Assembly: GCA_000702025.1 (NCBI GenBank)
Contig: JNKJ01000027.1
Span: 1 to 64,000 of the forward strand
DNA length: 64,000 bases
Direction of reading: 5' to 3'
Source: Blautia schinkii DSM 10518
GTDB lineage: Bacteria > Bacillota > Clostridia > Lachnospirales > Lachnospiraceae
Both the position numbers and the translations under genes were made by a program. The notes beneath the pieces are model-generated. The model was given only the letters and a program-made list of their open reading frames with translations, was not told the DNA's origin and searched no databases. This document shows positions 33,418-40,762 of the stretch, piece after piece. Numbering within the stretch: the first letter of the stretch is position 1; each line of letters begins with the position of its first letter.

Positions 33418-34392
33418 TCACCACAACTTGACATTATCTATATAAATAGAATCGAATGTGTTATTTTGTAAAAATTCTATCACCTCATCCCGCTGTGCAT
33501 ATACACAATAATTTTTACTTGTTAATGTGGTCAGTGTCTTCGCATCTTCATACGTTTTGGCTAACACTTGGTCATAATAAACCCCACCTTTACCATCACT
33601 TAATTGAAGCTGCGACCATACCTCCTTATACTCCAACATATTCTGGAGATTTGAAAGATACACCTCGATTAATTCCTGTTCTGTCATTTCGTCCCGTTCA
33701 TCATCCTCAGCATAGATGGCTCTTGGTCGTGCACTCAATCCTCCCTGAAAGTCCACATTGGGCTGATATACTTGGAACCATTCCAACTCTACATTTGCAT
33801 CTCTTAACTCCTCTATGGATTTCGGTGAGGTATCACTGAGCGAAAGATAAATCTTTGCTGATTTTGGAAGTTCACTTATTTTTTTTATTACCTCTTCCCG
33901 CTCTTCATAATCATCGCTAAATCTTCCTGCATGGACTGTCATATTGAAATCCGGATCCATGAAATTTTCATAATTTTCAAAATTAATCTCACACCATACA
34001 TTCGGTGGACCCACAATGAGTGGCTCGGTCAAATCCGCTACCTGCATTTCAAGCTCATACCTGGCGAATCCTTTTTTCTTAACAGTAAGATCAATTACTT
34101 CCCTGTATGGACGTGTTGTTTCGCAATAATCCCGCAGCACACCCAGCATTATTTGTTCCGGCTCCTTATTCAGTGTATACGGATCAAAAAACATTTTGTT
34201 CATAAGAGGATTGATTACAAGAAACGCTGCTAACACAACTGCTGCAACTCCTGCCAGCGTATGCAATACGATTTTGCGGATTCTTTTATTGATGCCTTCA
34301 GTTATTTTCTTTTCCAAATCATCCTGCTCCGGCATTTCATTTACGAGAGCCTCTAATTCCTTCTCCAGCTTGTCTTCATTCCATTCGCTCAT
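33418..34392 (-). CDS. Anti-sigma factor with sigma-regulator N/C-terminal domains
   Basis: A 324-residue protein. Residues 1-38 are acidic and cytoplasmic, one membrane helix spans about 42-62 (LAGVAAVVLAAFLVINPL), and the rest is an extracytoplasmic domain with WCEINFENYENFMDPDFN and ARPRAIYAEDD, resembling the Sigma_reg_N / Sigma_reg_C anti-sigma family of Firmicutes. Its ATG follows the sigma stop directly (TAGATG), with GGAGG inside the sigma gene, so translation is coupled. It should restrain the partner ECF sigma; the inducing signal is unknown. Confidence 0.82.
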   Translation of the reverse strand: MSEWNEDKLEKELEALVNEMPEQDDLEKKITEGINKRIRKIVLHTLAGVAAVVLAAFLVINPLMNKMFFDPYTLNKEPEQIMLGVLRDYCETTRPYREVIDLTVKKKGFARYELEMQVADLTEPLIVGPPNVWCEINFENYENFMDPDFNMTVHAGRFSDDYEEREEVIKKISELPKSAKIYLSLSDTSPKSIEELRDANVELEWFQVYQPNVDFQGGLSARPRAIYAEDDERDEMTEQELIEVYLSNLQNMLEYKEVWSQLQLSDGKGGVYYDQVLAKTYEDAKTLTTLTSKNYCVYAQRDEVIEFLQNNTFDSIYIDNVKLW

Positions 34393-34884
34393 CTACTTTT
34401 CCTCCTTCATTTTTTCTATTAGCTTCTGTTTCGCGCGCGACCGTATTTTCCTTACACTCTCATTTGTCAAACCATGTAAATTTCCAATCTCGTCATCCTT
34501 CAATTGAAAATATACGCTCTCTATCAGTACCTCTTTCATCCGGTCCGGCAATTCCTGGATTGCATAAAACAGCAGCCTGCGCTCTTCTTTCTCAATCAAA
34601 TCTGATAAAATATCTACATCTGAAGCTTTATGTACTAAGTAGTTCTGTCCCTCATCCAAAACCTCTTTTTTTCTTTTCCTTTGAAGATTCAAAAACTCAT
34701 TACGCAATACGGTTACCAGCCAATATTTGATGCTTCCTGTATTTTTATATGATAAGAATGCTTTTACAAATGTTTCCTGTAATAAATCTTCTGCATCCTG
34801 CTGATTTCCAGTGAGGGACAGCGCATACAAATACAATGGCTTATAATAAGTAACATATATCGTCTTCCATTCCTCTTGATACAT
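34393..34884 (-). CDS. ECF RNA polymerase sigma factor
   Basis: A 163-residue ECF sigma. Region 2 (YKPLYLYALSLTGNQQDAED, LLQETFVKAFLSY) and region 4 (FQLKDDEIGNLHGLTNESVR) are clear. GGAGAGGGGG precedes the ATG. The minus-strand leader contains TGTCAC and, 14 bases later, CGTG, which could be an ECF-type autoregulated promoter, at low confidence. It is translationally coupled to the downstream anti-sigma gene. Confidence 0.92.
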   Translation of the reverse strand: MYQEEWKTIYVTYYKPLYLYALSLTGNQQDAEDLLQETFVKAFLSYKNTGSIKYWLVTVLRNEFLNLQRKRKKEVLDEGQNYLVHKASDVDILSDLIEKEERRLLFYAIQELPDRMKEVLIESVYFQLKDDEIGNLHGLTNESVRKIRSRAKQKLIEKMKEEK

Positions 34885-35180
34885 CGCAATCCCCCTCTCC
34901 TTCTGCTTTACTCCTATATAATTAAAACACGTTTTCTTTATTTTTGTGACATAATATCTTCAATAAAAACAGACAAATAGCCGGAAGTCCACTATACACA
35001 GAACATCACGGCTGTCTTAACCTACAGTAACTATTCTATTCAATATTTAAGTGTCAAACTAACAGTGACTGCCAGTTCTAAGGCTAGCTGGTAGCTGGAT
35101 TGAGCAGCAGTTTCATTATCCAATAATTTTATTGGCTGGCAGAGCTTTATGTATCGAATTTCCACAAACAGTATTCAGTT

Positions 35181-35222
35181 AAAATATTAAAACAGCGCCC
35201 CGCTCTGGAAGAGTAAGGCGCC
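35181..35222 (-). terminator. Terminator of the acetyltransferase/MATE operon
   Basis: GCGCC (35195-35199) with GGCGC (35217-35221) and an inner CTCT/AGAG stem form a hairpin followed on the minus strand by TGTTTTAATATTTT. It lies in the 359-bp gap 34885-35243. Further left in this gap only the sigma leader and a weak AGCCG/CGGCT hairpin (about 34980-35015) are seen, no gene. Confidence 0.7.
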
Positions 35223-35243
35223 ATTGTCACATTAATCGATGTC

Positions 35244-35858
35244 TTATAGTTGATTCCAATCAATTTTTCTGTCCTTAAAATAATACTCTCTGTCATACTC
35301 GTTCACTTCACGCAGGACCTTACACGGATTGCCCACCGCTACCACATTGGACGGCAGATTCTTTGTCACAACGCTTCCCGCACCTACCACAACATTGTCG
35401 CCAATAGTGATACCCGGAAGAATGATCGCACCTGCTCCAATCCAACAATTTTTACCGATACGCACCGGGGCATTGTACTGATATGACTTTTCCCGCAGTT
35501 CCGGAAGAATCGGATGCCCTGCGGTAGCAATCGTCACATTTGGGCCAAACATGGTATAATCCCCAACATAAATATGCGTATCATCCACACAGGTGAGGTT
35601 AAAATTTGCATAAACATTTTTCCCAAAATGGACATGTGCGCCGCCCAGGTTGGAGTGAAACGGCGGCTCAATATAACAGTTTTCGCCGATTTCGGCAAAC
35701 ATCTCTTTCAGCAGTGCCTGCCTCCTGCCGCCTTCTGAGGGCCTGGTCATATTGTATTCATAAAGGCGATCAAGGCATTTCATCTGCCATTCAATAATTT
35801 CATCATCACCGGGAAGATAAAGCTCCCCCGTGTGCATTCTTTCTTTCATTATACTCAT
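35244..35858 (-). CDS. Maltose/galactoside O-acetyltransferase (LacA/Maa/NodL family)
   Basis: A 204-residue left-handed beta-helix acyltransferase. The N-terminal Mac domain (MKERMHTGELYLPGDDEI) and hexapeptide repeats (NLTCVDDTHIYVGDYTMFG, CWIGAGAIILPGITIGDNVV, GAGSVVTKNLPSN) with the catalytic His in TAGHPI place it in the LacA/Maa group, which acetylates sugars with acetyl-CoA. The ATG at 35858 overlaps the MATE stop (ATGA); the open frame to 35894 is not needed. Co-transcription with a MATE exporter suggests sugar detoxification and efflux, which is inference. Confidence 0.9.
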   Translation of the reverse strand: MSIMKERMHTGELYLPGDDEIIEWQMKCLDRLYEYNMTRPSEGGRRQALLKEMFAEIGENCYIEPPFHSNLGGAHVHFGKNVYANFNLTCVDDTHIYVGDYTMFGPNVTIATAGHPILPELREKSYQYNAPVRIGKNCWIGAGAIILPGITIGDNVVVGAGSVVTKNLPSNVVAVGNPCKVLREVNEYDREYYFKDRKIDWNQL

Positions 35859-37282
35859 TGTAAATTCTCCTTTACGGTCAGGTCCTTGACCCATTTATAT
35901 TTTTTGTAATTCCGGTACACCGCTGGCAGTTTAATGATTTCGTCCAGATTGACGATAAAGTAAACAGCAAGCACCGGAAGCTTCAGAACAAAGGCCGCTA
36001 TCAGTCCAAGCGGAACCGTGACGCACCACAAGGTTATTATATCACACCGAAAGCCAAATTGAGAATCCCCACCTGCACAGAAAATCCCTGCAATAGTTGT
36101 TCCATTAATGGACTTCCCGATCATATAATAAGAACACATGATAAGCATCCACTTCAGATACATATTGGCCGTATCACTCAAATCAGTCACAGCCAGAATA
36201 AGGGGACTGAGGGAAAGTAAAATAATCCCCGATATTACGCCGCAAAGAACAGATAATTTGCAGAGCTTTCTCCCATACTCCTTCGCAATGTCCAGTCTGC
36301 CTGCACCCAAAGCATTTCCCACCATGATACCGCCGCCGCTTCCAAGACCAAGGCAAAAGCAGGCAACAAGGTTCTTCACAATATTGGCAATGGAATTTGC
36401 CGCAACCGCATCCGTTCCCAAATGCCCCATGATTACGGAATACATAGTGAAACCTATACCCCATACGATTTCATTCCCAAGCACAGGAGCCGTATATTTC
36501 CAGAAATCACGGCGGAGCAGGCGACTGCTATGAGTTATTTGCGGCTCACAAACCGCTGTACGTTCGGATTTAAAATGCCGGGGCAGCCAGTCACTGCGAA
36601 TCATGTAACGCAGCCTCAGCTTTACGCGGTCTGGCTTTCCGGTTTCGAGAATACACCAAACCACCTCGATCAGCCTTGCAAGCACCGTAGCCATCGCTGC
36701 ACCTGCAATCTCCAATTTGGGAAATCCAAACAGACCGAAAATAAGAACTGCGTTAAGAAAGATATTCACAACCACGCTCACAGAACTGATCACGCTGGAC
36801 TTTACCGCTTCTCCCGTATTCTTTAATGTACAGAGATAGACTTGGGAGATTCCCGTCAGCAAAAATGACAGAGATACCGTCCGCAGATAAACGCTGCCTC
36901 CGTCAAGCAGTACTTTTTCATTCGTGAACAGGTGCATGAGCCTGCTCGGAAAACAAAGCCCCGCAAGAAAGAACAAAAAGGATATACAAGTTGTTATTTT
37001 CATTACATAGGCAAATATCCGCTCAACAGAAGCCCTGTCTTTTTTTCCCCAATACTGTGCTGCCAGCATAGAAAGCCCGATTGTCATGGCAGCAAAAAAC
37101 AAATTTTCCACAAAGGTCACCTGACTCGCAAGGGATACCGCAGACAAGGAATTCTGGGTCAGCATACCAAGCATGAGAGCGTCCGATGCACTGACCAGCG
37201 CCAGCATAAACTGCTGAAAGGCTATCGGAAATATAATTGTTAATAGTTTTTTTGTAAAATCTCGGGACTGTTCCGTTTTCAT
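35855..37282 (-). CDS. MATE-family multidrug/cation antiporter
   Basis: A 475-residue membrane protein with about 12 helices in two six-helix bundles, the MATE layout that exports drugs or metabolites using Na+ or H+. Recognisable parts are FPIAFQQFMLALVSASDALMLG-like first helix, AAQYWGKKD after helix 2, and VGNALGAGRLDIAKEYGRK in the second half. AGGTAGGTG precedes the ATG at 37282; a GTG six bases upstream is an alternative. It overlaps the O-acetyltransferase gene by four bases and is divergent from an AraC regulator. Confidence 0.93.
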   Translation of the reverse strand: MKTEQSRDFTKKLLTIIFPIAFQQFMLALVSASDALMLGMLTQNSLSAVSLASQVTFVENLFFAAMTIGLSMLAAQYWGKKDRASVERIFAYVMKITTCISFLFFLAGLCFPSRLMHLFTNEKVLLDGGSVYLRTVSLSFLLTGISQVYLCTLKNTGEAVKSSVISSVSVVVNIFLNAVLIFGLFGFPKLEIAGAAMATVLARLIEVVWCILETGKPDRVKLRLRYMIRSDWLPRHFKSERTAVCEPQITHSSRLLRRDFWKYTAPVLGNEIVWGIGFTMYSVIMGHLGTDAVAANSIANIVKNLVACFCLGLGSGGGIMVGNALGAGRLDIAKEYGRKLCKLSVLCGVISGIILLSLSPLILAVTDLSDTANMYLKWMLIMCSYYMIGKSINGTTIAGIFCAGGDSQFGFRCDIITLWCVTVPLGLIAAFVLKLPVLAVYFIVNLDEIIKLPAVYRNYKKYKWVKDLTVKENLQ

Positions 37283-37405
37283 TTTCACCTACCTGTTTTC
37301 CGCTTGACAGCTTCGGTTTTACTAGATACAATTATACTGTAAATTTTAAAGTATTTCTATCGTTATCCTGTCATATCTTATAACAATCCTGCGAGGAAAT
37401 GAATT

Positions 37406-38281
37406 ATGATATATATGGAGCTGAAAGATGACCGTTCTGAAAAGGTACGGTATGATTACACAGATTACCCGATTTTTATACACAAAGCACTGCTTTCTGA
37501 TTATATGAATTACGCCGCGCCCACACATTGGCACGATGACATTGAATGTATTGCCGTCCTGTCAGGACAAATGCAGTATAATGTCAACGGAGAAATTATC
37601 ACACTGAAAGAAAATGAAGGTATCATCATCAACACAAGACAAATCCACTTCGGCTTTTCAGCAGAAAAAAAAGAATGTGAATTTATCTGTATTCTCTTGC
37701 ACCCTCTCATTCTATGCTCCAATTCCGCTTATGAGAGGGACTTTGTACTGCCCGTACTGCATAACCGTAATGCAGCGTTCTTGAAATTAAGTGCTGATAC
37801 TTCATGGCAAAAAGAAATCATGGATTCGATCAAATATATGAATTCTGTCAAAGATGAAAAATCTGCGCCCATAAAGATCCAGAAAGCGTTTCTTAATATA
37901 TGGATCCTGCTCTACGAGAATATCGCTCCTGAAACCCGTCCCAAAACACAGAATGCAGATCTTTCGATTCTCAAAAACATGATTGGCTTTATACAGCAGA
38001 ATTATAAGATGAAGATCTCACTTTCCGATATTGCTGCTTCAGGAGCCGTAGGGCAGAGCAAATGCTGCCGGCTGTTTGCAAAGTATATCGGTCAAACACC
38101 GAATGCCTACCTGACCCGGTATCGGCTCAACAAAAGCACAGAGCTTCTGAAAAAAATGGATTCGACAGTCACAGAAATCGCCGCTGCCGTTGGATTTGGC
38201 GGAAGCAGCTACTATGCGGAAGCGTTTCGGAAATGGAGTGGGATAAGTCCTTCGGGATATAGACTTAAGCATAAAAAATAA
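37406..38281 (+). CDS. AraC-family transcriptional regulator
   Basis: A 291-residue regulator. The N-terminal cupin-like sensor (THWHDDIECIAVLSG, LKENEGIIINTRQIH) is followed by two helix-turn-helix motifs (ISLSDIAASGAVGQSKCCRL, VTEIAAAVGFGGSSYYAEAF) and the family ending SGISPSGYR. GAGGAAAT precedes the ATG. It is divergent from the MATE/O-acetyltransferase operon with 123 bases between, so it probably activates that operon. Its stop codon lies inside the terminator stem. Confidence 0.92.
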   Translation: MIYMELKDDRSEKVRYDYTDYPIFIHKALLSDYMNYAAPTHWHDDIECIAVLSGQMQYNVNGEIITLKENEGIIINTRQIHFGFSAEKKECEFICILLHPLILCSNSAYERDFVLPVLHNRNAAFLKLSADTSWQKEIMDSIKYMNSVKDEKSAPIKIQKAFLNIWILLYENIAPETRPKTQNADLSILKNMIGFIQQNYKMKISLSDIAASGAVGQSKCCRLFAKYIGQTPNAYLTRYRLNKSTELLKKMDSTVTEIAAAVGFGGSSYYAEAFRKWSGISPSGYRLKHKK

Positions 38282-38316
38282 CGCCCTCACCCTTGCAAAG
38301 TGTAGCGTTATTTTTT
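38273..38316 (+). terminator. Terminator overlapping the AraC stop codon
   Basis: AAAAAATAACGC at 38273-38284 pairs perfectly with GCGTTATTTTTT at 38305-38316. The left arm carries the stop TAA, so translation ends inside the hairpin. Symmetric A and T runs would also stop leftward transcripts. Confidence 0.85.
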
Positions 38317-38383
38317 AATACATATTACCGTGGTGTCTAGGTTTCGGTTATTTTGTATACCATAATCACCAAAATTAAGCACT

Positions 38384-38698
38384 CTATCCCTTCAATCGTT
38401 TATCAATATCCGACGCACTATACAGCACATCCGTCACTATAACTTTTTCGTCGCGTATCACATAAAAAACAGAATAATTATCTACAAGCATTCGTCGAAT
38501 GCCTCTTGAATGTTCCGGCTCTGAATCCATAACACGAAAACGCTCCGGCATCATATTCAGTGTTAATATTGCATCTGCAATTCGATTATACTGTCCGATT
38601 GCATTTTCCGGTGAAAGAAGTGAAAACGCAATATAATTGTAAAGCTGTTCCATATCAGCCAGCGCTGCATCTGCAATTTCTACTGTATATTGTGTCAT
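38384..38698 (-). CDS. RelE/ParE-family toxin
   Basis: A 104-residue RelE/ParE-fold protein. Typical parts are the start YTVEIADAALADMEQLYNYI, the central PERFRV, the basic RGIRRMLVDNYSVFYVI and the strand ending VTDVLYSASD. RelE members cleave mRNA on ribosomes and ParE members poison gyrase; the ParE-like RRMLVDNYSVFYVI supports the latter slightly. The ATG overlaps the antitoxin stop by four bases. Confidence 0.88.
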   Translation of the reverse strand: MTQYTVEIADAALADMEQLYNYIAFSLLSPENAIGQYNRIADAILTLNMMPERFRVMDSEPEHSRGIRRMLVDNYSVFYVIRDEKVIVTDVLYSASDIDKRLKG

Positions 38699-39003
38699 AC
38701 ACCATGATTCTCCCTAAACTTTTCAAAAGCATTTGCTGCATTCTGCACTCTGCCAGCTTCAATATCATCATAACCTTTTTTCAGTTTTGCATGAAGCTGT
38801 TCATCTGTCATCAAATCAGCATTAATATCATCCGGCGTTTTTGGTAATGTAACAGTAAATGGAATGCCTCCCGTCAAGGAAATCTGGTTCAAATAAATAT
38901 CGATTGCTGTTGACATCGGCACACCAAGTCTCGATAAAACCGCCTCCGCACGTTCCTTTACGGTTGGATTAACCCGCAAATTCAATGTAGCTGTTTTTTC
39001 CAT
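38695..39003 (-). CDS. RelB/DinJ-type antitoxin
   Basis: A 102-residue protein with an N-terminal ribbon-helix-helix (KTATLNLRVNPTVKERAEAV, then MSTAIDIYLNQ) as in RelB/DinJ, and a C-terminal toxin-wrapping region rich in charged helices. AGGAGG precedes the ATG. It is the first gene of the toxin-antitoxin unit and probably autoregulates through the palindrome in its promoter. Confidence 0.9.
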   Translation of the reverse strand: MEKTATLNLRVNPTVKERAEAVLSRLGVPMSTAIDIYLNQISLTGGIPFTVTLPKTPDDINADLMTDEQLHAKLKKGYDDIEAGRVQNAANAFEKFRENHGV

Positions 39004-39027
39004 AGCAAAATACCTCCTATCAAGATA

Positions 39028-39056
39028 ATTGTAACGTAAATGTCGTTACTTTTCAA
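39028..39056 (-). promoter_or_regulatory. Toxin-antitoxin promoter with operator in the spacer
   Basis: On the minus strand TTGAAA (complement of 39051-39056), a 17-base spacer and TACAAT (complement of 39028-39033). The inverted repeat GTAACG (39031-39036) / CGTTAC (39044-39049) fills most of the spacer, as expected for autorepression by a ribbon-helix-helix antitoxin. Confidence 0.8.
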
Positions 39057-39164
39057 GAGTTTTGTGAAATACTCTCGATATCAGATTTTTTACTGCATTC
39101 AATCCTCGCCCATTTCTAATCCGTTCAGTATTTCGGAATACAGTACGCTTCTGGTACACTTAGG

Positions 39165-39209
39165 CAAAAACAAACCCCAATTTTCCTTTATTTTCAAGGA
39201 AAACTGGGG
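39165..39209 (-). terminator. Terminator of guaA
   Basis: CCCCAATTTTCCTT at 39175-39188 pairs with 39196-39209 (one mismatch in 14), followed on the minus strand by TTTGTTTTTG. It lies ten bases after the guaA stop. Confidence 0.9.
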
Positions 39210-39218
39210 CTTTGTTCA

Positions 39219-40526
39219 TCATTCCCATTCTATTGTAGCACAGGGCTTGGGTGATAAGTCGTAGCACACGCGGTTTACATTCGGCACCTCAGCGAGGATG
39301 CGGTCTGTAATCTTCAGCAGTACATCCCACGGAATCTGTTCGATGGTGGCGGTCATAGCGTCAACGGTATTGACAGCGCGGATGATGACCGGATATTCGT
39401 AGCAGCGGGCATTGTTTTTCACACCTACGGACTTGAAGTCTGGAACGATGGTGAAATACTGCCAAACTGTTTTATCCAAACCGGCATTGGCAAATTCCTC
39501 GCGCAGGATGGCATCAGACTCACGCACAGCTTCCAGACGGTCTCTGGTAATCGCGCCCAGGCAGCGCACGCCAAGTCCCGGGCCCGGGAATGGCTGACGG
39601 TAAACCATTTCATAAGGCAGGCCAAGCTCCAGACCACATGCACGTACTTCATCTTTAAACAACTGTTTCAAAGGCTCCACTAATTTGAAATTCATATCCT
39701 CAGGCAGGCCGCCTACATTATGATGGGATTTCACCACTTTTGCAGTCTTGGTTCCGCTCTCCACGATATCCGGGTAGATGGTACCCTGTCCCAGGAATTC
39801 AATTCCTTCCAGCTTCTGTGCCTCTTCGGCAAACACGGCGATAAACTCAGCGCCGATGATTTTGCGCTTCTGCTCCGGATCGGCAACGTTCTCAAGCTTG
39901 CCCAGGAAACGTTCAGTAGCGTCCACATAGATGAGGTTGGCATCCATCTGGTTGCGGAAAACTTCAACTACGCTCTCAGACTCACCTTTACGCATCAGGC
40001 CATGATTCACGTGTACGCAGGTAAGCTGTCTGCCGATTGCTTTGATAAGCAGTGCCGCAACCACGGAGCTGTCCACACCGCCCGAAAGAGCAAGGAGGAC
40101 TTTTTTGTCTCCCACTTGTCTGCGCAACAGTTCAATCTGGTCCTCTACGAAATTCTTCATATTCCAGTTGGCTTCTGCCTTGCAGTCGCCAAATATGAAT
40201 TCTTTAAGTACCTCTGTCATGGAAGCTTCGTCCGCAGGCCATGCTTCCAGCTTTTTAGCGCAGTGTGCAGGTGCATGGTCCACGGCCATAAACGGGCAGC
40301 CTGTATCATAAATTTCTTCACGGACATCAATGCTCACTCCGTCCACAACTCGGTTCGGGCCGCCATTGATGATCACACCTTTGACATTTGGCAGGGCTTT
40401 GAGCTCCTCCGCTGTGATGTCGTGGGGATAAATTTCACTGTATACGCCCAAATCGCGGATTGCACGCGCAAGTGCGGTATTTTCCGAATTTCCCAAATCC
40501 AGAATCACTATCATATCCTGTTTCAT
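39219..40526 (-). CDS. guaA: GMP synthase with a degenerate, shortened amidotransferase domain
   Basis: Converts XMP to GMP with ATP and an amide donor. The C-terminal two thirds are canonical: ATP-PPase P-loop SGGVDSS at 148-154, then YRQPFPGPGLGVRCLG, the dimerisation domain, and the C-terminal SPKPCATIEWE. The N-terminal glutaminase domain aligns well for about 75 residues (DLGVYSEIYPHDITAEELK, NGGPN), but where GuaA has the GICYG nucleophile this protein reads FMAVDHAPAH, and about 80-90 residues with the catalytic His-Glu pair are gone. Total length is 435 instead of about 510-525. The frame is intact and the core well conserved, so the enzyme is probably active with free ammonia or a separate glutaminase. 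Confidence 0.9.
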   Translation of the reverse strand: MKQDMIVILDLGNSENTALARAIRDLGVYSEIYPHDITAEELKALPNVKGVIINGGPNRVVDGVSIDVREEIYDTGCPFMAVDHAPAHCAKKLEAWPADEASMTEVLKEFIFGDCKAEANWNMKNFVEDQIELLRRQVGDKKVLLALSGGVDSSVVAALLIKAIGRQLTCVHVNHGLMRKGESESVVEVFRNQMDANLIYVDATERFLGKLENVADPEQKRKIIGAEFIAVFAEEAQKLEGIEFLGQGTIYPDIVESGTKTAKVVKSHHNVGGLPEDMNFKLVEPLKQLFKDEVRACGLELGLPYEMVYRQPFPGPGLGVRCLGAITRDRLEAVRESDAILREEFANAGLDKTVWQYFTIVPDFKSVGVKNNARCYEYPVIIRAVNTVDAMTATIEQIPWDVLLKITDRILAEVPNVNRVCYDLSPKPCATIEWE

Positions 40527-40604
40527 CCTGATAATCCTCCTATGTGTTTGTCCAGCCTTGCCGTCAGAGGCTAAGAAGCTTAAACGGCAGTTATGTTCTT
40601 AACC

Positions 40605-40634
40605 ATTGTACTCCATGTGCGGACGATTGCGCAA
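40605..40634 (-). promoter_or_regulatory. Probable guaA promoter
   Basis: On the minus strand TTGCGC (complement of 40629-40634), an 18-base spacer and TACAAT (complement of 40605-40610). The 70-base leader contains TGCCGT/ACGGCA arms but no recognisable purine riboswitch core. Confidence 0.5.
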
Positions 40635-40762
40635 TAAGGTTCTGGAAATTTTATAAAATATAAGGGGCCCCGGAAATGTGTCGAACGGTGAGTGGGCGGG
40701 CTTTGGGGGCTGGGGCAGGTGGTATTCTGTGAGGCTGATGCTCGTTTGCCTTCAACTAATTA

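Noticed and set aside
39720..40574. 284-codon + strand open frame
   Set aside because: Antisense to the well-conserved guaA; no recognisable features.
40527..40680. Purine riboswitch upstream of guaA
   Set aside because: I looked for the conserved three-way-junction core and found only a short TGCCGT/ACGGCA stem.
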